Shown in pieces: positions 10,556 through 22,894 of a stretch of DNA of 64,000 nucleotides; position 1 is the stretch's first letter; each line of letters starts with the position of its first letter. The notes under the pieces are model-generated. The model made no database searches and was not told the DNA's origin. It was given only the letters and a program-made list of their open reading frames with translations. This stretch comes from Eunapius fragilis (lineage: Eukaryota; Porifera; Demospongiae; Spongillida; Spongillidae). The position numbers were made by a program, and so were the translations under genes. The stretch is taken from contig OY811972.1 of the NCBI GenBank assembly GCA_963681505.1, forward strand, positions 232,296 through 296,295, given 5' to 3'.

Positions 10556-11222
10556 CAGTCCACATGGTCCCAGCCCAGTCCACGTGGTCCCAGCCCAGTC
10601 CACGTGGTCCCAGCCCAGTCCACGTGGTCCCAGCCCAGTCCACGTGGTCCCAGCCCAGTCCACGTGGTCCCAGCCCAGTCCACGTGGTCCCAGCCCAATC
10701 CACGTGGTCCCAGCCCAGTCCACGTGGTCCCAGCCCAGTCCACGTGGTCCCAGCCCAGTCCACGTGGTCCCAGCCCAGTCCACGTGGTCCCAGCCCAGTC
10801 CACGTGGTCCCAGCCCAGTCCATGTGGTCCCAGCCCAGTCCACGTGGTCCCAGCCCAGTCCACGTGGTCCCAGCCCAGTCCACATGGTCCCAGCCCAATC
10901 CACGTGGTCCCAGCCCAGTCCACGTGGTCCCAGCCCAGTCCACGTGGTCCCAGCCCAATCCACGTGGTCCCAGCCCAGTCCACGTGGTCCCAGCCCAGTC
11001 CATGTGGTCCCAGCCCAGTCCACGTGGTCCCAGCCCAGTCCACGTGGTCCCAGCCCAGTCCACATGGTCCCAGCCCAATCCACGTGGTCCCAGCCCAGTC
11101 CACGTGGTCCCAGCCCAGTCCACGTGGTCCCAGCCCAATCCACATGGTCCCAGCCCAGTCCACGTGGTCCCAGCCCAGTCCACATGGTCCCAGCCCAGTC
11201 CACGTGGTCCCAGCCCAGTCCA
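10556..11222. repeat. 20-bp E-box minisatellite, copy 1
   Basis: About 33 tandem units of cacgtggtcccagcccagtc. Most units contain the palindromic E-box CACGTG; variants (CACATG, CATGTG) still fit CANNTG, and a second change turns CAGTC into CAATC. Because 20 is not a multiple of 3 and no unit makes a stop, several frames on both strands stay open for more than 200 codons. These are not genes. Confidence 0.95.
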
Positions 11223-11492
11223 GGTTTTGAGGGTAGTGACTAACATTAACATAAATCCTTGCTGTGAGGGAGAGGCTGCTACAGAAGATAGGGTAGACAT
11301 TTCGGTGACCACTTCTTCCTCTTCTTTATCAGGGTCATTCCACATCAGTTGAGCCCTTTTTTTTTTACACAATATGAGCTAATATAAATTTCCCATTCTT
11401 CTTATAGGTATGTACACTTTCGTTGATACATGTGTACCACAAACCTCTTTGTTATGGAAATATCAAGCACTGATATCATGATGACCGTTCAT

Positions 11493-11978
11493 AATTTGCA
11501 TCATTTTAACTAAAGACCTGTATGACATTGACCTGTGTAACGAACTTAAATTTTTTCATAGGAGTTTACAGTAAAAAATTATGTTTTAGAAGTAAATTAT
11601 TTCGTTACTCCAAAAAAGAAGGGTTGCTAGATTGTATCAGGATCACAACAGAGATGGCTTTTAAATATTCATAGTTGAACATAATGAACTACCTGTTGCA
11701 CTGGTCAACTATGAAATTATAAGAAGCCAATTCTGTTGTGATGAAGTCACTGGTTTAGCAAGGTGTAATAACCAAACCCTTACTTCACCCAGAACCAGAT
11801 AAGGTGCTCCTGATACAATCTAGCAACCCTTCTTTTTTGGTGTTATTTGGAAATTATTTATTTATTTCCATAACATCAACATTTTAGTGATTATGGCCAA
11901 TCCTGTAAACCCCTATTAAGTTCGTTACGCAGTTCAATGTCATACAGATCTTTAGTTAATTCCAAAATGATGCAAATT
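11493..11978. mobile_element. Large foldback element, copy 1
   Basis: The left arm (TTTGCATCATTTT...AACTAAAGA.CTGTATGACATTGA...GTAACGAACTTA...CAAAAAAGAAGGGTTGCTAG) is repeated inverted at the right end, with arms of about 165 bp around a central segment of about 150 bp. No open frame. The paralogous copy is at 26,081-26,547, where the left arm has lost about 25 bp near GTAACGAAC. Confidence 0.7.
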
Positions 11979-12159
11979 CTTACAAGGAAGTAGGTAAATC
12001 AATGCAAAGTATGGTATAAAAGGTTATGATGGGAATTAAATATTCAGTGCTCGAGGTTTCTGATACACATATATCAAGCAATTTTGTGTACATACCTGTA
12101 GTAGTGATAGGATGGAAACCCACCATTTTCATCGCCCTCTACGCCAGTATTGTCTCTTT

Positions 12160-14110
12160 CATTGGCATAGAGGGCTTCTAAAAAAGTCCCCCGCCCTACC
12201 TCCAGCTCCAGCTAGCCTGGGAGGGTCCAACTCTGGCTCCTCCCCTCCGCCAGTCCCAATTCCAATCCCTCTGGTCCCAAACACTACCCTGCCAGCCTCG
12301 GCCCCACCACTGTGGCTGTGTGGGCCAACCCCACTCCCTACCACCATGCCACCATTGCCGCGCGCCATGTTTCCCATAAGGGATCCACCTCGGTTTTCTC
12401 TTTCTTATTTCACCATCACCATCTTTCCCATCTCTCCCACTTTGGCCACCTCCACTATTCCCCAATTGCACACCTCCCTGTTTTCCTATCTGAGCCGTTT
12501 ACTTCCAGCTAGATTTCCTAAGCCTTTTTTTTTTGGTTGGTTCCCTCCTCCACGGTGTAGTTAGCAGCATTGTTTAGTCCTTCTACAACCTCCACTGTTC
12601 CTAGTACCTCCCCTTTCTCCCTCAAACAACTTTCTCCAAACAACCTCCCTTACTTGTGTATCTTCATAGCATGCTTACTTTTTTACTTCTAACTTCCTTC
12701 ATTTCTTCATGTCAACTTCCAAACTAGCTTTCTCCTCTTCCCATGCGCGTATTATTTCTTCATCTCTCCCATCCTCTATCTGTTTTTCTAGCTCACTTAT
12801 TTGACCAGAGGTTTTCTCCAGCAAAGTGTTAAAAGTGGCTTCTACACATTGCTAGTAATTCAATGGAAGTGTTGGAATTTGTTTCCATTTTCTTTTTAGA
12901 GCATCATTGGCCTTATATGCTACACAAGGTACAAATGCTTTCAGGCCCAACAGGTAAATACAGTTTTGTACACATTCGTTAGCAAAAGCTAGGTGGTGTT
13001 CGAGTACAAGCTTGCTATGGAGCATTTTAAGTACTGTTTAGGGAGTAAACAGGGGTTAATGGCCTGTGGTAAACCACCTAGGTTAGCATTGGGGCCCGTG
13101 CAGGGCCGCAGCCGTTTTATTGTTAAGGTTAACTATGGAGCCGGCTTATGGGTCTATATATGCCTTAGCACAGTGGCCCTGGCTATCGCCTAGGTCATTG
13201 CAGGAGGCAACTTTGATGCACCCACCCACACCACACTCATGGTTTGTATTTGTATTTGTGCTGGTCATCGATTTCATGTTGTGGTGGGCGGGGCCCTGAA
13301 GGCTTGTCCCTTCCTGGCAACCCAAGCCTGGACCAGCGTCCTGGCCTTGGTACACAGAGCACCCAGTGGTGGTCAGCATCACCCGTGGTCTCTGTTGCCG
13401 GTCATCCCAAACCCGGCCGACTGCGACCAGCGTCTCAGCTCAGTCACTGGGGTCCACAGTGGCTGGGTGACCAGCGTCACTGCCAGCCACACCCTGCAGC
13501 CGGGGTATTGGGAGGGGAGGGGGGACTCAGGCCTAGTGGGAGCCCTTGCCTGCTACCCCTATTTCTCGCCAATCCATCAAAGGGTTTGAGCTAAATGGCG
13601 ATAAGGGCTAAGAGCTGAGCATTCATCTAAGGGCTAAGAGCTGAGCATTCATCGCAGGGGTGGTTACCATGGAGTAAATTAACTATATTTCTTAGTTTTT
13701 GTATTCATGTCTATGTTTGCGTTTGCTGGTCCACTATCTTGACTTGTTTCAGTATCTGCGTCAGCCCTGGCTCCTAAACCACGCTCACTTCTCCCAACAT
13801 CACTTTCAGTCCTATTCCCAACACGCTCATAGCTACTACCATTTCCCTGTACTTGCTCATCTCCATGATTCACTCTTACAACTTTGTCTTCTCTATCAGG
13901 GTGTGCCCCTATGCTGTCTTCACTTTCCCTCACTAACCCATTGTCCCCAGGTCTCTCTATCTCATTTCTTCTCTCTTCCTCACTCTCTTCTGAGTCTGCT
14001 ATTATGGGTATCACCTTTCTATTAATAGCCACCTCAATCACGGATACATCCTCAAGTGATGGGGCTCGTCCATCCCCATTTCCTTCAACTGAGGTAAGCT
14101 GCCATATTAG
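12160..14110 (-). pseudogene. Decayed minus-strand coding relic, copy 1
   Basis: Three stretches read on the minus strand. 14,090-13,679 follows a TTACCTCAG acceptor and encodes an acidic, polar segment starting near IEVAINRKVIPIIADSEE. 13,028-12,712 encodes a helical segment (KMLHSKLVLEHHLAFANE..., then LEKQIEDGRDEE) with an in-frame TAG and a final TGA. 12,471-12,196 encodes a G/W/R-rich segment. The second copy at 26,720-28,680 has the same TAG, so the damage predates the duplication. A retroelement gag-like or structural origin is possible, but I do not recognise the family. About 600 bp of unrelated GC-rich sequence separates the first two parts. Confidence 0.35.
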
Positions 14111-14422
14111 AACCAGTTTTTTAATGGACTGTACAAGTCAAACGCATCGTCTGAGGACATTTTAACACCACCAAGTGTCACTACTGATGGATGCGCACCA
14201 TACTATCGTTTTTAAAGTTTTCCAGCACCTTTTGTTTTGTATATCCACTCGCACCTCTGAGGGGGGGGGGGGTTTGCGATGAGTGCCAAATTAGAACAGG
14301 GGGTGTGTCGTAGCTTTTTAAATAGTTTCTATCGTACAGACAACCAGCAACACCGCCAACATATCTAGAAGTATCCGAAGTGAAGTTCTATAACACACAA
14401 AAAAAAAAAACATATAATCTCA

Positions 14423-14534
14423 CTTTTGCATTCATATCAATCACATTCATCAAAACAAAGTAATTGTTTAATTACTTTGTGGTTGATTTGTTTTAATAAA
14501 AGTTTCAAGAATGTGATTGATATAAATGCAAAAG
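14423..14534. mobile_element. Small AT-rich MITE, copy 1
   Basis: The ends are inverted copies of CTTTTGCATT.ATATCAATCACATTC, and the middle contains a second palindrome (AAAGTAATTG...AATTACTTT). The paralogue is at 28,984-29,096. Confidence 0.65.
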
Positions 14535-15312
14535 GAAGATTAAATATGGCAGCTTGGCTTTTGTACATTTGACATATTATAATTATTGCCCAATCATAGC
14601 ATAACATTTCTGTGTGCTATCAGATTTTCATTTTGACATACAATACGCAGGATCAAACATAAAGGTGATGAAAAAAATATTATCACGTTATCCACTGTAG
14701 AGCGTAAACATGCATTGTTTGTTTAGTTTCTAGTTGGCAGCGCTTGTTACGGGCACGTCTTCTTCCGCAGTAATATATTCTTATGCTTGCAATAAAAGTG
14801 TAGCCTGTACAGTAGCGCTTCTTCTGGTTTGATGCAATAAACTCTTCCCTTTGATGTGGTTGGGTTAGGGTTAAACTTATGTTCAGCTTTTCCCTGGGTG
14901 GAGGAACAGAACTTGCATCTCATTTGTATCGTCATAATTCTCCATGATCATACTGGGAGTTGTACTCACATGTTACATGTAACCAGTCATGTCCTCCTTC
15001 AATAGCAACTCACGATGTTTCGAAACCTTCACTTTTTCGCTTTTGAAGGGATTTGAGTATACCTTCACGCTTAGCATGCTGGTTTATTTGGCATTGGATA
15101 GTAGGCATGAAACGGTTGGGTTCCAACTATTGTCATAGAAGCACGACGTTGGAAGGTCTAAAACACATTGGTCCGGCAAATGAATTAATAATGAAGTGGG
15201 TGTATGTGAAGGGGTGGGTGCGGGATGGGTGAGCACTGTTAGCTCCCCCAACCGGGTCTGGGGCTCCACCACAGAAGCTTTGCAAGTTGTGCATTATTAA
15301 CGTCCTAAACCA
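14535..15312. other. Gene-free end of block B copy 1
   Basis: Matches 29,097-29,872. A minus-strand frame at 14,935-14,747 is conserved in both copies, but the copies are almost identical, so conservation says little. No gene called. Confidence 0.4.
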
Positions 15313-16618
15313 TAATGAATTTCATTAGCCCTCGAATTACTGCTGAGGTGTTGGTAGAGACAGTGTACTAGGGTGCTTTGGTCCCAGTTGTTGTGCCCAC
15401 TTAAATGCCAAGACCACCTTGCATTTAAGTTTATAAATATCTAATTGTAATGACTCAGTGAGTACCCTTCCCTCATCCCCGTATGCATTTGTGTGGTGCC
15501 TGGGAAACCAGTTTTGGTCAGAAGACACAGCTGCTAGCTTGTTATTTTACACGTAGGTGTGGTTATCTTATGACAGGCTCTGAAGAGAATGGCTCGTAGC
15601 CTGTTACTTTACATGTACGTAGATAGTTATCTTATGTTATGACCTAATCATACTTTACATGACGTAGATGGTTATCTTATGTTACAACCTGATCATACAA
15701 TCATCTATGATCCCAGCATTCAACAATGTTTTCCTCCCTAAACAAATCCATTGATGCTATGGGTATAATTGTCGTTCTTCAAAACTAGCTCAAATTATAC
15801 ATCATTGAAGGAAGACGACCATAATTTTTTTTTTGGTCTCAAGCGTGAGAAAATATTATCGGCAAAAGGACACAGTTTTGTGACATGGAACCAACGTCAC
15901 TCTGTAGATTTTTGTGTTGTCATCTGATCATGACAGAATCTGATTCTCAGTTATACCTCTAACGTTTTCCTTAATGACATTCATTGCTTTCGAACTCAAT
16001 CTTGTACATATCCTTCTTACCTTAGTAGCTGTCATAGTAAGTTGATCAGTGGAGAAATGAAACCAACTGAAATGCATAAGTCAAAAATAGAACGTTTTGT
16101 ACAAATAGTGTTCAATGGCTCAATCTCTTTGGAGAGAACAGATTTCCACTTTCATACACTGAATCAAGAACTAGCAAGCATCAAAGTTAAGGCCCGCAGC
16201 GTAAATATAGCACAGGTTTGGAATATTAAGTGCCAGAACTAGCAATCGATTTACACATGTAAACTAATTATTACTATCACCATTGTGGTTGAAATTCAGA
16301 CAATGCAGAGTGTTGTGTTTCTACTACTCAGTTGAGAACACTCATTCTCACTTGGTAGGGTATAGCCAGGATGTGTGGCATGATGGCCAAAAGATGGCAT
16401 CTCTTCCCTATGCACCACCACCTCATCTGAGATCCACTGTTCATACGTGGGGGGGGTGTAGTGGTTGATATTGAAGCCAATGAAGTTTGCTAGGTACATG
16501 TATTTAATGATAACGTGTGCAAATTGTGTAGAAGCATAAATAAATGTAATAAACTTCTTCACATTTATTGCTCATTCTTAAACTACGACATGATTCACAA
16601 GTAGTGTTTGTTTCACAG

Positions 16619-19539
16619 ATGTCCACCAGTAGGCTGTCATTGACAGCATCGTCAAAGAGCAAAGGAAAATCATCCGCAGTAACGATATCAGCCCCCATTT
16701 GGAAGCAAAGACTCTTTTCTTGCCAATGGAATCTATCCCAGCCTACGGCAAAGTACAGCCTGAAAGAGCTTATTACACAACAAAACGGTTGGAATAGTGA
16801 TTCTGAAGCACTGTGTTCTTGGTTAATAGAGAGATACAACTCATCAATATCAAATGGAGATGTAGAACTTAGTGCTGTAGACGACTCCAGTCACTACAAG
16901 TCTGTTAAGGAAGGGGATACTTGTTTTGTTCACGGTCCTACCTACTACTTGCTTGATGGACAGAAATATTCTCCTCTTCTAAACTTAAGGCCTTACGTAT
17001 CTTCTTTGATATCCCCTGATGTTGGCATTGTGTACAAACCTTTCATTGTATTACACTGTGAAATAAATTCTTCTTCTCCAATGACAAACACTGTTGCAAA
17101 ACTTGCAGCAAACCTTACTGATGAACTGCGTTTTGAACGACACTATGATCCAAATATCTCAAAGATCGTAGGCTTCGCCTTTCCAAATAGTTCTACCAAG
17201 GAGTATGTCTGTAAAGTTACCGTGGAATTTAGGAATCTGACTTTCTATGTCACCTGTAGAACATTTGAATTAGCTGACCCTGCCATTACATCTGAAGTGA
17301 ATCAAGCAATTAAGGGCCACTTGAAATTAGCTACTGATCTTTACAAAAAACCAATGAATCCGTACACTTTGGTTCCTTTTTCTAACACCGATATTGATTT
17401 GCTTTGCAAAAGTATTGGTGCAATGGGGCAGGTCCAAGTTGAAGGGTCATTGAAACAAGTGGACTCGCAATCCTCCCTTGTGTTTCATGACGATAAGAAG
17501 TATTACAAATACTGTCCTGATAGTACTGAATGTTTATCACTTTTCGATTTTTTGGGAGAATCCAGTGATCGCCTTGTTTTCCCACAGCAAATGTTGCATG
17601 TCGAAATAGACGAAGCAGAACCATTTCGTTTCTTCGTTTTTCCTAAACAAAGGTTTCAGTTGACATCCTTGCGCATCTCTCAGTTGAAATCATGCCTCTT
17701 TTACTTAGCAAGTGGCATTAAAGACGCACTGGAGGAGCTGCATGGCACGTACAAGCGTGCACATCTTGATGTACGGCTGGCAAATGTGTGTTTTGATGAT
17801 GGCCATGTGAAATTGATTGATTTTGATCGTTGTCGGCATACCAGTGTAAAGGATGTAGCAAGCGAGTATAATAACCATTATATGTACACATATAGTGCTG
17901 GTGTGGCAAAGCCACGTGTGTCACTTTTGGATTGGAAACAGTTGGGTCTGCTGATTTATTCCATATTGAAGGTCTCTAAACAGGATGCTGACCTGAAATC
18001 TGATGACTTCAGCAGAATAAAAGAGGATACCCAATCATTGGTGTATAGTCTGGTGTATAATCACATGTGGGATGACAACTGTGTCAACAGCCTTTGTCGT
18101 GATAAAACGGTTGAGCAATGTTTTTTTCAGGATCAGTCACCACCAGCAGAGCAGGAGCCTCATCATAGTGATCATGGTATGTTCTGTAGGCACTGCTGTA
18201 CACACATTATTCATATGAGACAATCAAATTAGTAGTACAATTGTTGCACCACACACAATGTTGAAGTGTATGATTTTAATTTTGAATAATTGTTTGTTTC
18301 AAGCATCATAGGATGTATCTAGTCCACAAATGTCATGTGTATCCAATTGGACTAAACTTTCTAGCATGCACGTATGTCCAATGACACAGCATTCAATTCA
18401 ATCTCTTATTGTCATGTACCTAAATATAGGTTAGACACTGAATCCGAGGGATCTTCGTGATTTAGAATCCCCGAGGGCCCTGGGCTGTAGCGTCCCGAGC
18501 GGTAACGATGGCGCTACTAAGGGCCCAGGGGATTCTAAATCACGTAGATCCCGAAGGTTTCAGTGTCTAACCAATTTAGACAATAGCAATGCGTAGGTAG
18601 CATTATTGCGCAACACGATAACAATAACAGGAGATATTTTAAGTGCCAGTGGGGGGGGGATTCTAAGTGCCCGGGGGCACTTAGAATCCCCCCCGCACTG
18701 GCACTTATTAAGTCCTCCTCACGGCTGAATCACCTCCTTTGGGTAGCGGATCTGATTCAGACAGGGTAAGAATTGGCTGTGTGTAGTATTGTTCACTTTG
18801 TATGAAATCATTGGTATCTTTAAAAATGAATCTTCTTGAAACCACCATGTACTGGTACTACATGTATATTACTCCTTTGAACACACTGTTGTTGTATTGA
18901 ATGATAGAAGAAATGATGTATTTATATTTAGTACATGTGTATTTTTCTTTTGAAGCCATGGAACAAGGATACCAGTCAAGCACACAGGGTACCTATGAAG
19001 AGTGTGAACCACCACCCAACAAGAAAATAAAAGGTGCGTGTTTCAATCGATGTTCATTGTTAACCTTTTTTTTTTCTAACATGCGTTTGATGTGTATATG
19101 TTGAAACGAATATATCTGTTTGGCCCATAACTATTTGCTGCTCTTATAATAGCTTGTCAAAGTTATGCGACTGAGTTCATTCATTATTATAAGGACTGAG
19201 AGGCACATTTCAGTCTGCATTGCACTTACAGGGTAGTTTGCTCTGCCTAGTTGCTATTAGAACAGTGAAAATAGCTATGGTTTCAAAACTCTCACCAAAA
19301 CTGATAAGGCAAAGCTGTCTTGTACAACGCTGCATGGCCATTGAAAGTTGCAACCACTTGTAATTTACTGAGCCAACAGTTTCAGTGTGTATCATCAACA
19401 TCATTTTCATAATTTACCCCAGGCTCTGCATCCACCGTACTGAGGAGAACTCAGCCTGATCGAGGTTAAAAAAAGTAATGTTTGTGGTCTTACCTTATAC
19501 CTGTGTATCAATTTTGTAGCCAAGAAGCCAAAGTGGTGA
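16619..19539 (+). CDS. Kinase-like protein with degenerate nuclease-like region, copy 2
   Basis: Exons 16619-18176, 18956-19033 and 19520-19539, about 551 aa, intact, with the same splice phases as copy 1. The HLD...N and DFD motifs and the basic C-terminal tail (KKIKAKKPKW) are unchanged. It has the extra phenylalanine near residue 497 that copy 1 lacks, and scattered substitutions elsewhere (for example E.PFRF in the segment before the predicted kinase core). The second donor is gtgcgt, against gtgtgt in copy 1. Confidence 0.75.
18429..18572. mobile_element. Foldback MITE-like element, copy 2
   Basis: Same element as at 3,117-3,263, with better matched arms: GATTTAGAATCCCC on the left faces GGGGATTCTAAATC on the right. 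Confidence 0.75.
18640..18707. repeat. Short hairpin (AAGTGCCAGTG inverted repeat), copy 2
   Basis: Arms of about 33 bp, nearly perfectly complementary, meeting at GTGCCCGGGGGCAC. Confidence 0.8.
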
Positions 19540-19844
19540 CAGAAAAGCTGTGACCTCATGCCTGTGATTGTGTTTGGTGTTGGGGTTGACATGATCTTGA
19601 TCTCACCTCTACCTCACCGTCCCACTCCTTCAATTATGAACACCTTTATTTGATGTCATTGTAACACGTGTGATGTTGATTTGTTATCTCATCTGGCTTA
19701 TGGCAAAATACCTTATAAGGCTGAACTTTGTTAATGCGTTGTGGTTTTATTAATCGCGATAATCTTCGTTCATTGCATCCAACGGTTTGGACTCAATGAA
19801 ATTCTGTCAGCGTATGTAACTATTGGGATCCCATAAAGGCACTC

Positions 19845-20445
19845 CAGTGGCGTAGGAAGGAGGTTAAAAGTGGGGGGGGGGGGGGGGCAAACTTTGGGGA
19901 TGATAGCTGTTAGCTCCCCCAGACAACGAAATTTCAATCTAAGTTTTTCATACTCCGCTCAGCAATCATGTGCCTTCGAGGAACCAGGTCATTTCATTCC
20001 CACTCACAACACCATTCTATAGCTTTGGCCTGTGCTCCACTGAACATTTTTTTATTTGGCCTCGTCTTTATTATAATTTTTATGTGCATTTGTTTTCATT
20101 CATGTATTCACTTATAAATAATAATATGGAACCCAATCAATACTGCCCGGCTGTATCAAACAAAATTAATCATCACTCCATAAAGCACAATAACTGAAAG
20201 GACCCAAAATTCTTCTCGCGGTCATTAGCCAAGTCTTTAGCTATCCAACATGGCATTGATGTCTTTATGCACGTGCATGAGAAATCAGTTATTATTACAG
20301 AGAATTCCTTTTTGGATGTTGGAGTAGTAGTAAAGTACAGACAAATCAATTTATGTACTTCAGGCAGTAAAGATTTATACACCATGCCCATTGTTTCACT
20401 AATTGTTCGAATGACTTGATCGAAGGAGTGGTCATCTTTTTGCAT
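19845..20445 (-). mobile_element. hAT transposon 3' remnant, copy 2
   Basis: Same relic as copy 1: dimerisation-like peptide from 20,445 on the minus strand and CAGTGGCGTAGG at 19,845. After the SMP motif this copy carries about 32 extra bases (near 20,210-20,241) that shift the frame and change the tail. Confidence 0.5.
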
Positions 20446-20574
20446 ATGTGTTGGACATCCTTATGCATTGGTACCACCACATGCACCTTATTGGTAGGTA
20501 GGGTCATCCTTTTGCGTACGTTTTTGCATTATGGTTATGTGTGAGCATCTTATGTGTAGGAAGCAAAACTGATG

Positions 20575-20614
20575 GTAAACCCAGCCAGCCACCATGGTGG
20601 CTGGCTGGGTTTAC
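20575..20614. repeat. 40-bp perfect palindrome, copy 2
   Basis: Identical to the palindrome at 5,254-5,293. Confidence 0.95.
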
Positions 20615-20653
20615 TCATGTTTCCATTACAAAGATGATCGACGATGTTACATG

Positions 20654-20735
20654 TAACATTTGCGTGTGTGTGCGCGCATGATATGTGTGTGTGTGCGTGT
20701 GTGTGTGTGCATGCACGTGTATGTGCGTGTGTGGG
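20654..20735. repeat. (TG)n-rich microsatellite
   Basis: Imperfect TG/CG run ending in a poly-G tract. Absent in copy 1, present and longer in copy 3 (35,250-35,350). Confidence 0.85.
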
Positions 20736-21095
20736 GGGGGGGCAAATTTTATGTACCAAACAACAAGGTCAAAGGTCAGTGTGGTTAAGTTCATAATCGA
20801 AAAGGAAATAGTGTGGTTGAAGGAAAGGTGGGCGGCAGTGGAGTGTCGTGGATTCCACTGGTTCTAATAGGCCGATCATCACTTGGCCTTGCGGATTCTG
20901 ATTATAACTAAAATCTGCCCGCTTCATGATCAGGTCCGATACGAAAAGTGCGGGGGGGGGGGGGTTTGCCATACGATGATACATCTTTGTTTGTGTACGC
21001 GTGAGTGGGAGGGGTGGGGGGGAGCAATTGGTGCCAGAGGGCGGCATTTCATATGAATGGGGGGGGGGAGGGGGGTCGGCCCCCCCCCCCCCCAC

Positions 21096-21273
21096 CAAGC
21101 CTATGCTGGATCCGGGGCTGTGTCAGCCTTAGAGGAAGCTCCTAATTATTACGGAATTAATCTACTCCTTCGATGGGTAATATTCTTATTGAACGTATTA
21201 TATTTCAATAATTCAACTCAGCCACGCAGCTGGAACAACATATTAGTAAAAAGGTTGAAGAAAGAATACACCA
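21096..21273 (+). pseudogene. Beheaded copy of the eIF4E promoter/5' UTR
   Basis: Matches 36,040-36,191, the region just upstream of the eIF4E start codon, including the AGCCACGCAGCTGGAACAAC segment and GAAGAAAGAAT. Exactly at the start codon (AAT|ACACC here, AATG|CAG in the real gene) it jumps into the 28-bp minisatellite that in the real gene lies in intron 2. Exons 1 and 2 are therefore deleted and no eIF4E exon follows. Confidence 0.8.
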
Positions 21274-22467
21274 CCCTCACCTGTGTTTAGACCATACACC
21301 ACCCTCACCTGTGTGTAGACCATACACCACCCTCACCTGTGTGTAGACCATACACCACCCTCACCTGTGTAGACCATACACCACCCTCACCTGTGTGTAG
21401 ACCAGACACCACCCTCACCTGTGTAGGCCATACACCACCCTCACCTGTGTGTAGACCGTACACCACCCTCACCTATGTGTAGACCATACACCACCCTCAC
21501 CTGTGTAGACCATACACCACCCCCACCTGTGTGTAGACCATACACCACCCTCACCTGTGTGTAGACCCTCACCTGTGTAGACCATACACCACCCTCACCT
21601 GTGTGTGGACCATGCACCACCCTCACCTGTGTGTAGACCATACATCGCCCTCACCTGTATGTATACCGTACACCACCCTCACCTGTGTAGACCATACACC
21701 ACCCTCACCTGTGTGTATACCGTACACCACCCTCACCTGTGTAGACCATACACCACCCTCACCTGTGTGTAGACCAGTCACCACCCTCACCTGTGTGTAG
21801 ACCAGTCACCACCCTCACCTGTGTGTAGACCGTACACCACCCTCACCTGTGTTTAGACCATACACCACCCCCACCTGTGTGGGCCATACACCACCCTCAC
21901 CTGTGTGTAGACCATACACCACCCCCACCTGTGTGTAGACCATACACCACCCTCACCTGTGTGTAGACCATACACCACCCTCACCTGTGTAGGCCATACA
22001 CCACCCTCACCTGTGTGTAGACCATACACCGCCCTCACCTATGTGTAGACCATACACCACCCTCACCTGTGTGTAGACCATACACCACCCCCACCTGTGT
22101 GTAGACCATACACCACCCTCACCTGTGTGTAGACCATACACCACCCTCACCTGTGTAGGCCATACACCACCCTCACCTGTGTGTAGACCATACACCACCC
22201 TCACCTGTGTAGGCCATACACCACCCTCACCTGTGTGTAGACCATACACCACCCCCACCTGTGTGTAGACCATACACCACCCTCACCTGTGTGTAGACCA
22301 TACACCACCCTCACCTGTGTAGGCCATACACCACCCTCACCTGTGTGTAGACCATACACCACCCCCACCTGTGTGTAGACCATACACCACCCTCACCTGT
22401 GTGTAGACCATACACCACCCTCACCTGTGTGTAGACCATACACCACCCTCACCTGTGTGTAGACCAG
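21274..22467. repeat. 28-bp minisatellite (accatacaccaccctcacct type), duplicated array
   Basis: About 43 units of the same 28-mer that fills eIF4E intron 2 (36,670-40,250), with 24-bp variants lacking one GTGT. It follows the beheaded eIF4E 5' region. Confidence 0.95.
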
Positions 22468-22806
22468 TCTAACCAGCGAACGTTATCACTGAAGGGTTTG
22501 GATTGTTTTGAGGCATGATGATAGAACTACCATGCAGAACGTTAGGGATGAGGATGTGTGCTGAGTAACTTGTAACTAAAGATGGAGACAGTGCAGAACT
22601 GACCACACAGGGGATACAATCAGTATCCATGGTTGCCAAGACAGGATGGACTTGCATATTAAATCCTGACCTTCCGTGGGGACATGTAAAGAAAATAAAT
22701 GTTTCTGATACACTATACATGTGGAACTTCCTGCCTTAACTTCTATTGTTGTGTAGTTTATCTGTGTGGGACCATGGAATGCTTCTTAAGTGATGACTTA
22801 TGAAGT

Positions 22807-22894
<88 letters not shown>

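Larger units (their letters stand above)
8860..15312. repeat. Segmental duplication block B, copy 1
   Basis: Near-identical to 23,975-29,872 in order and sequence, including an E-box minisatellite, a large foldback element, a minus-strand coding relic and a MITE. The main difference is the length of the E-box array (about 33 versus about 9 units). Confidence 0.9.
15313..21100. repeat. Segmental duplication block A, copy 2
   Basis: Near-identical to copies 1 and 3. It differs in lacking the hAT-type MITE insertion: at 20,831-20,850 the sequence runs straight through the insertion site. The first 1.3 kb (15,313-16,567) is non-coding. Confidence 0.9.

Noticed and set aside
10443-11372. Several open frames of 200-280 codons on both strands
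   Set aside because: They are translations of a 20-bp tandem repeat without stop codons; different frames give the same kind of peptide.
12112-12564. Plus-strand 150-codon proline-rich frame (also 26,675-27,127)
   Set aside because: Low-complexity composition; the minus strand reads better as part of the decayed relic, and similarity between copies only reflects the recent duplication.
13239-13594. Plus-strand 116-codon frame in GC-rich sequence
   Set aside because: Two overlapping frames are equally open and neither shows recognisable domains; the second copy is too similar to test for constraint.
14747-14935. Small minus-strand protein (also at 29,307-29,495)
   Set aside because: Identical in both copies, but the whole block is near-identical, so there is no evidence of coding constraint.
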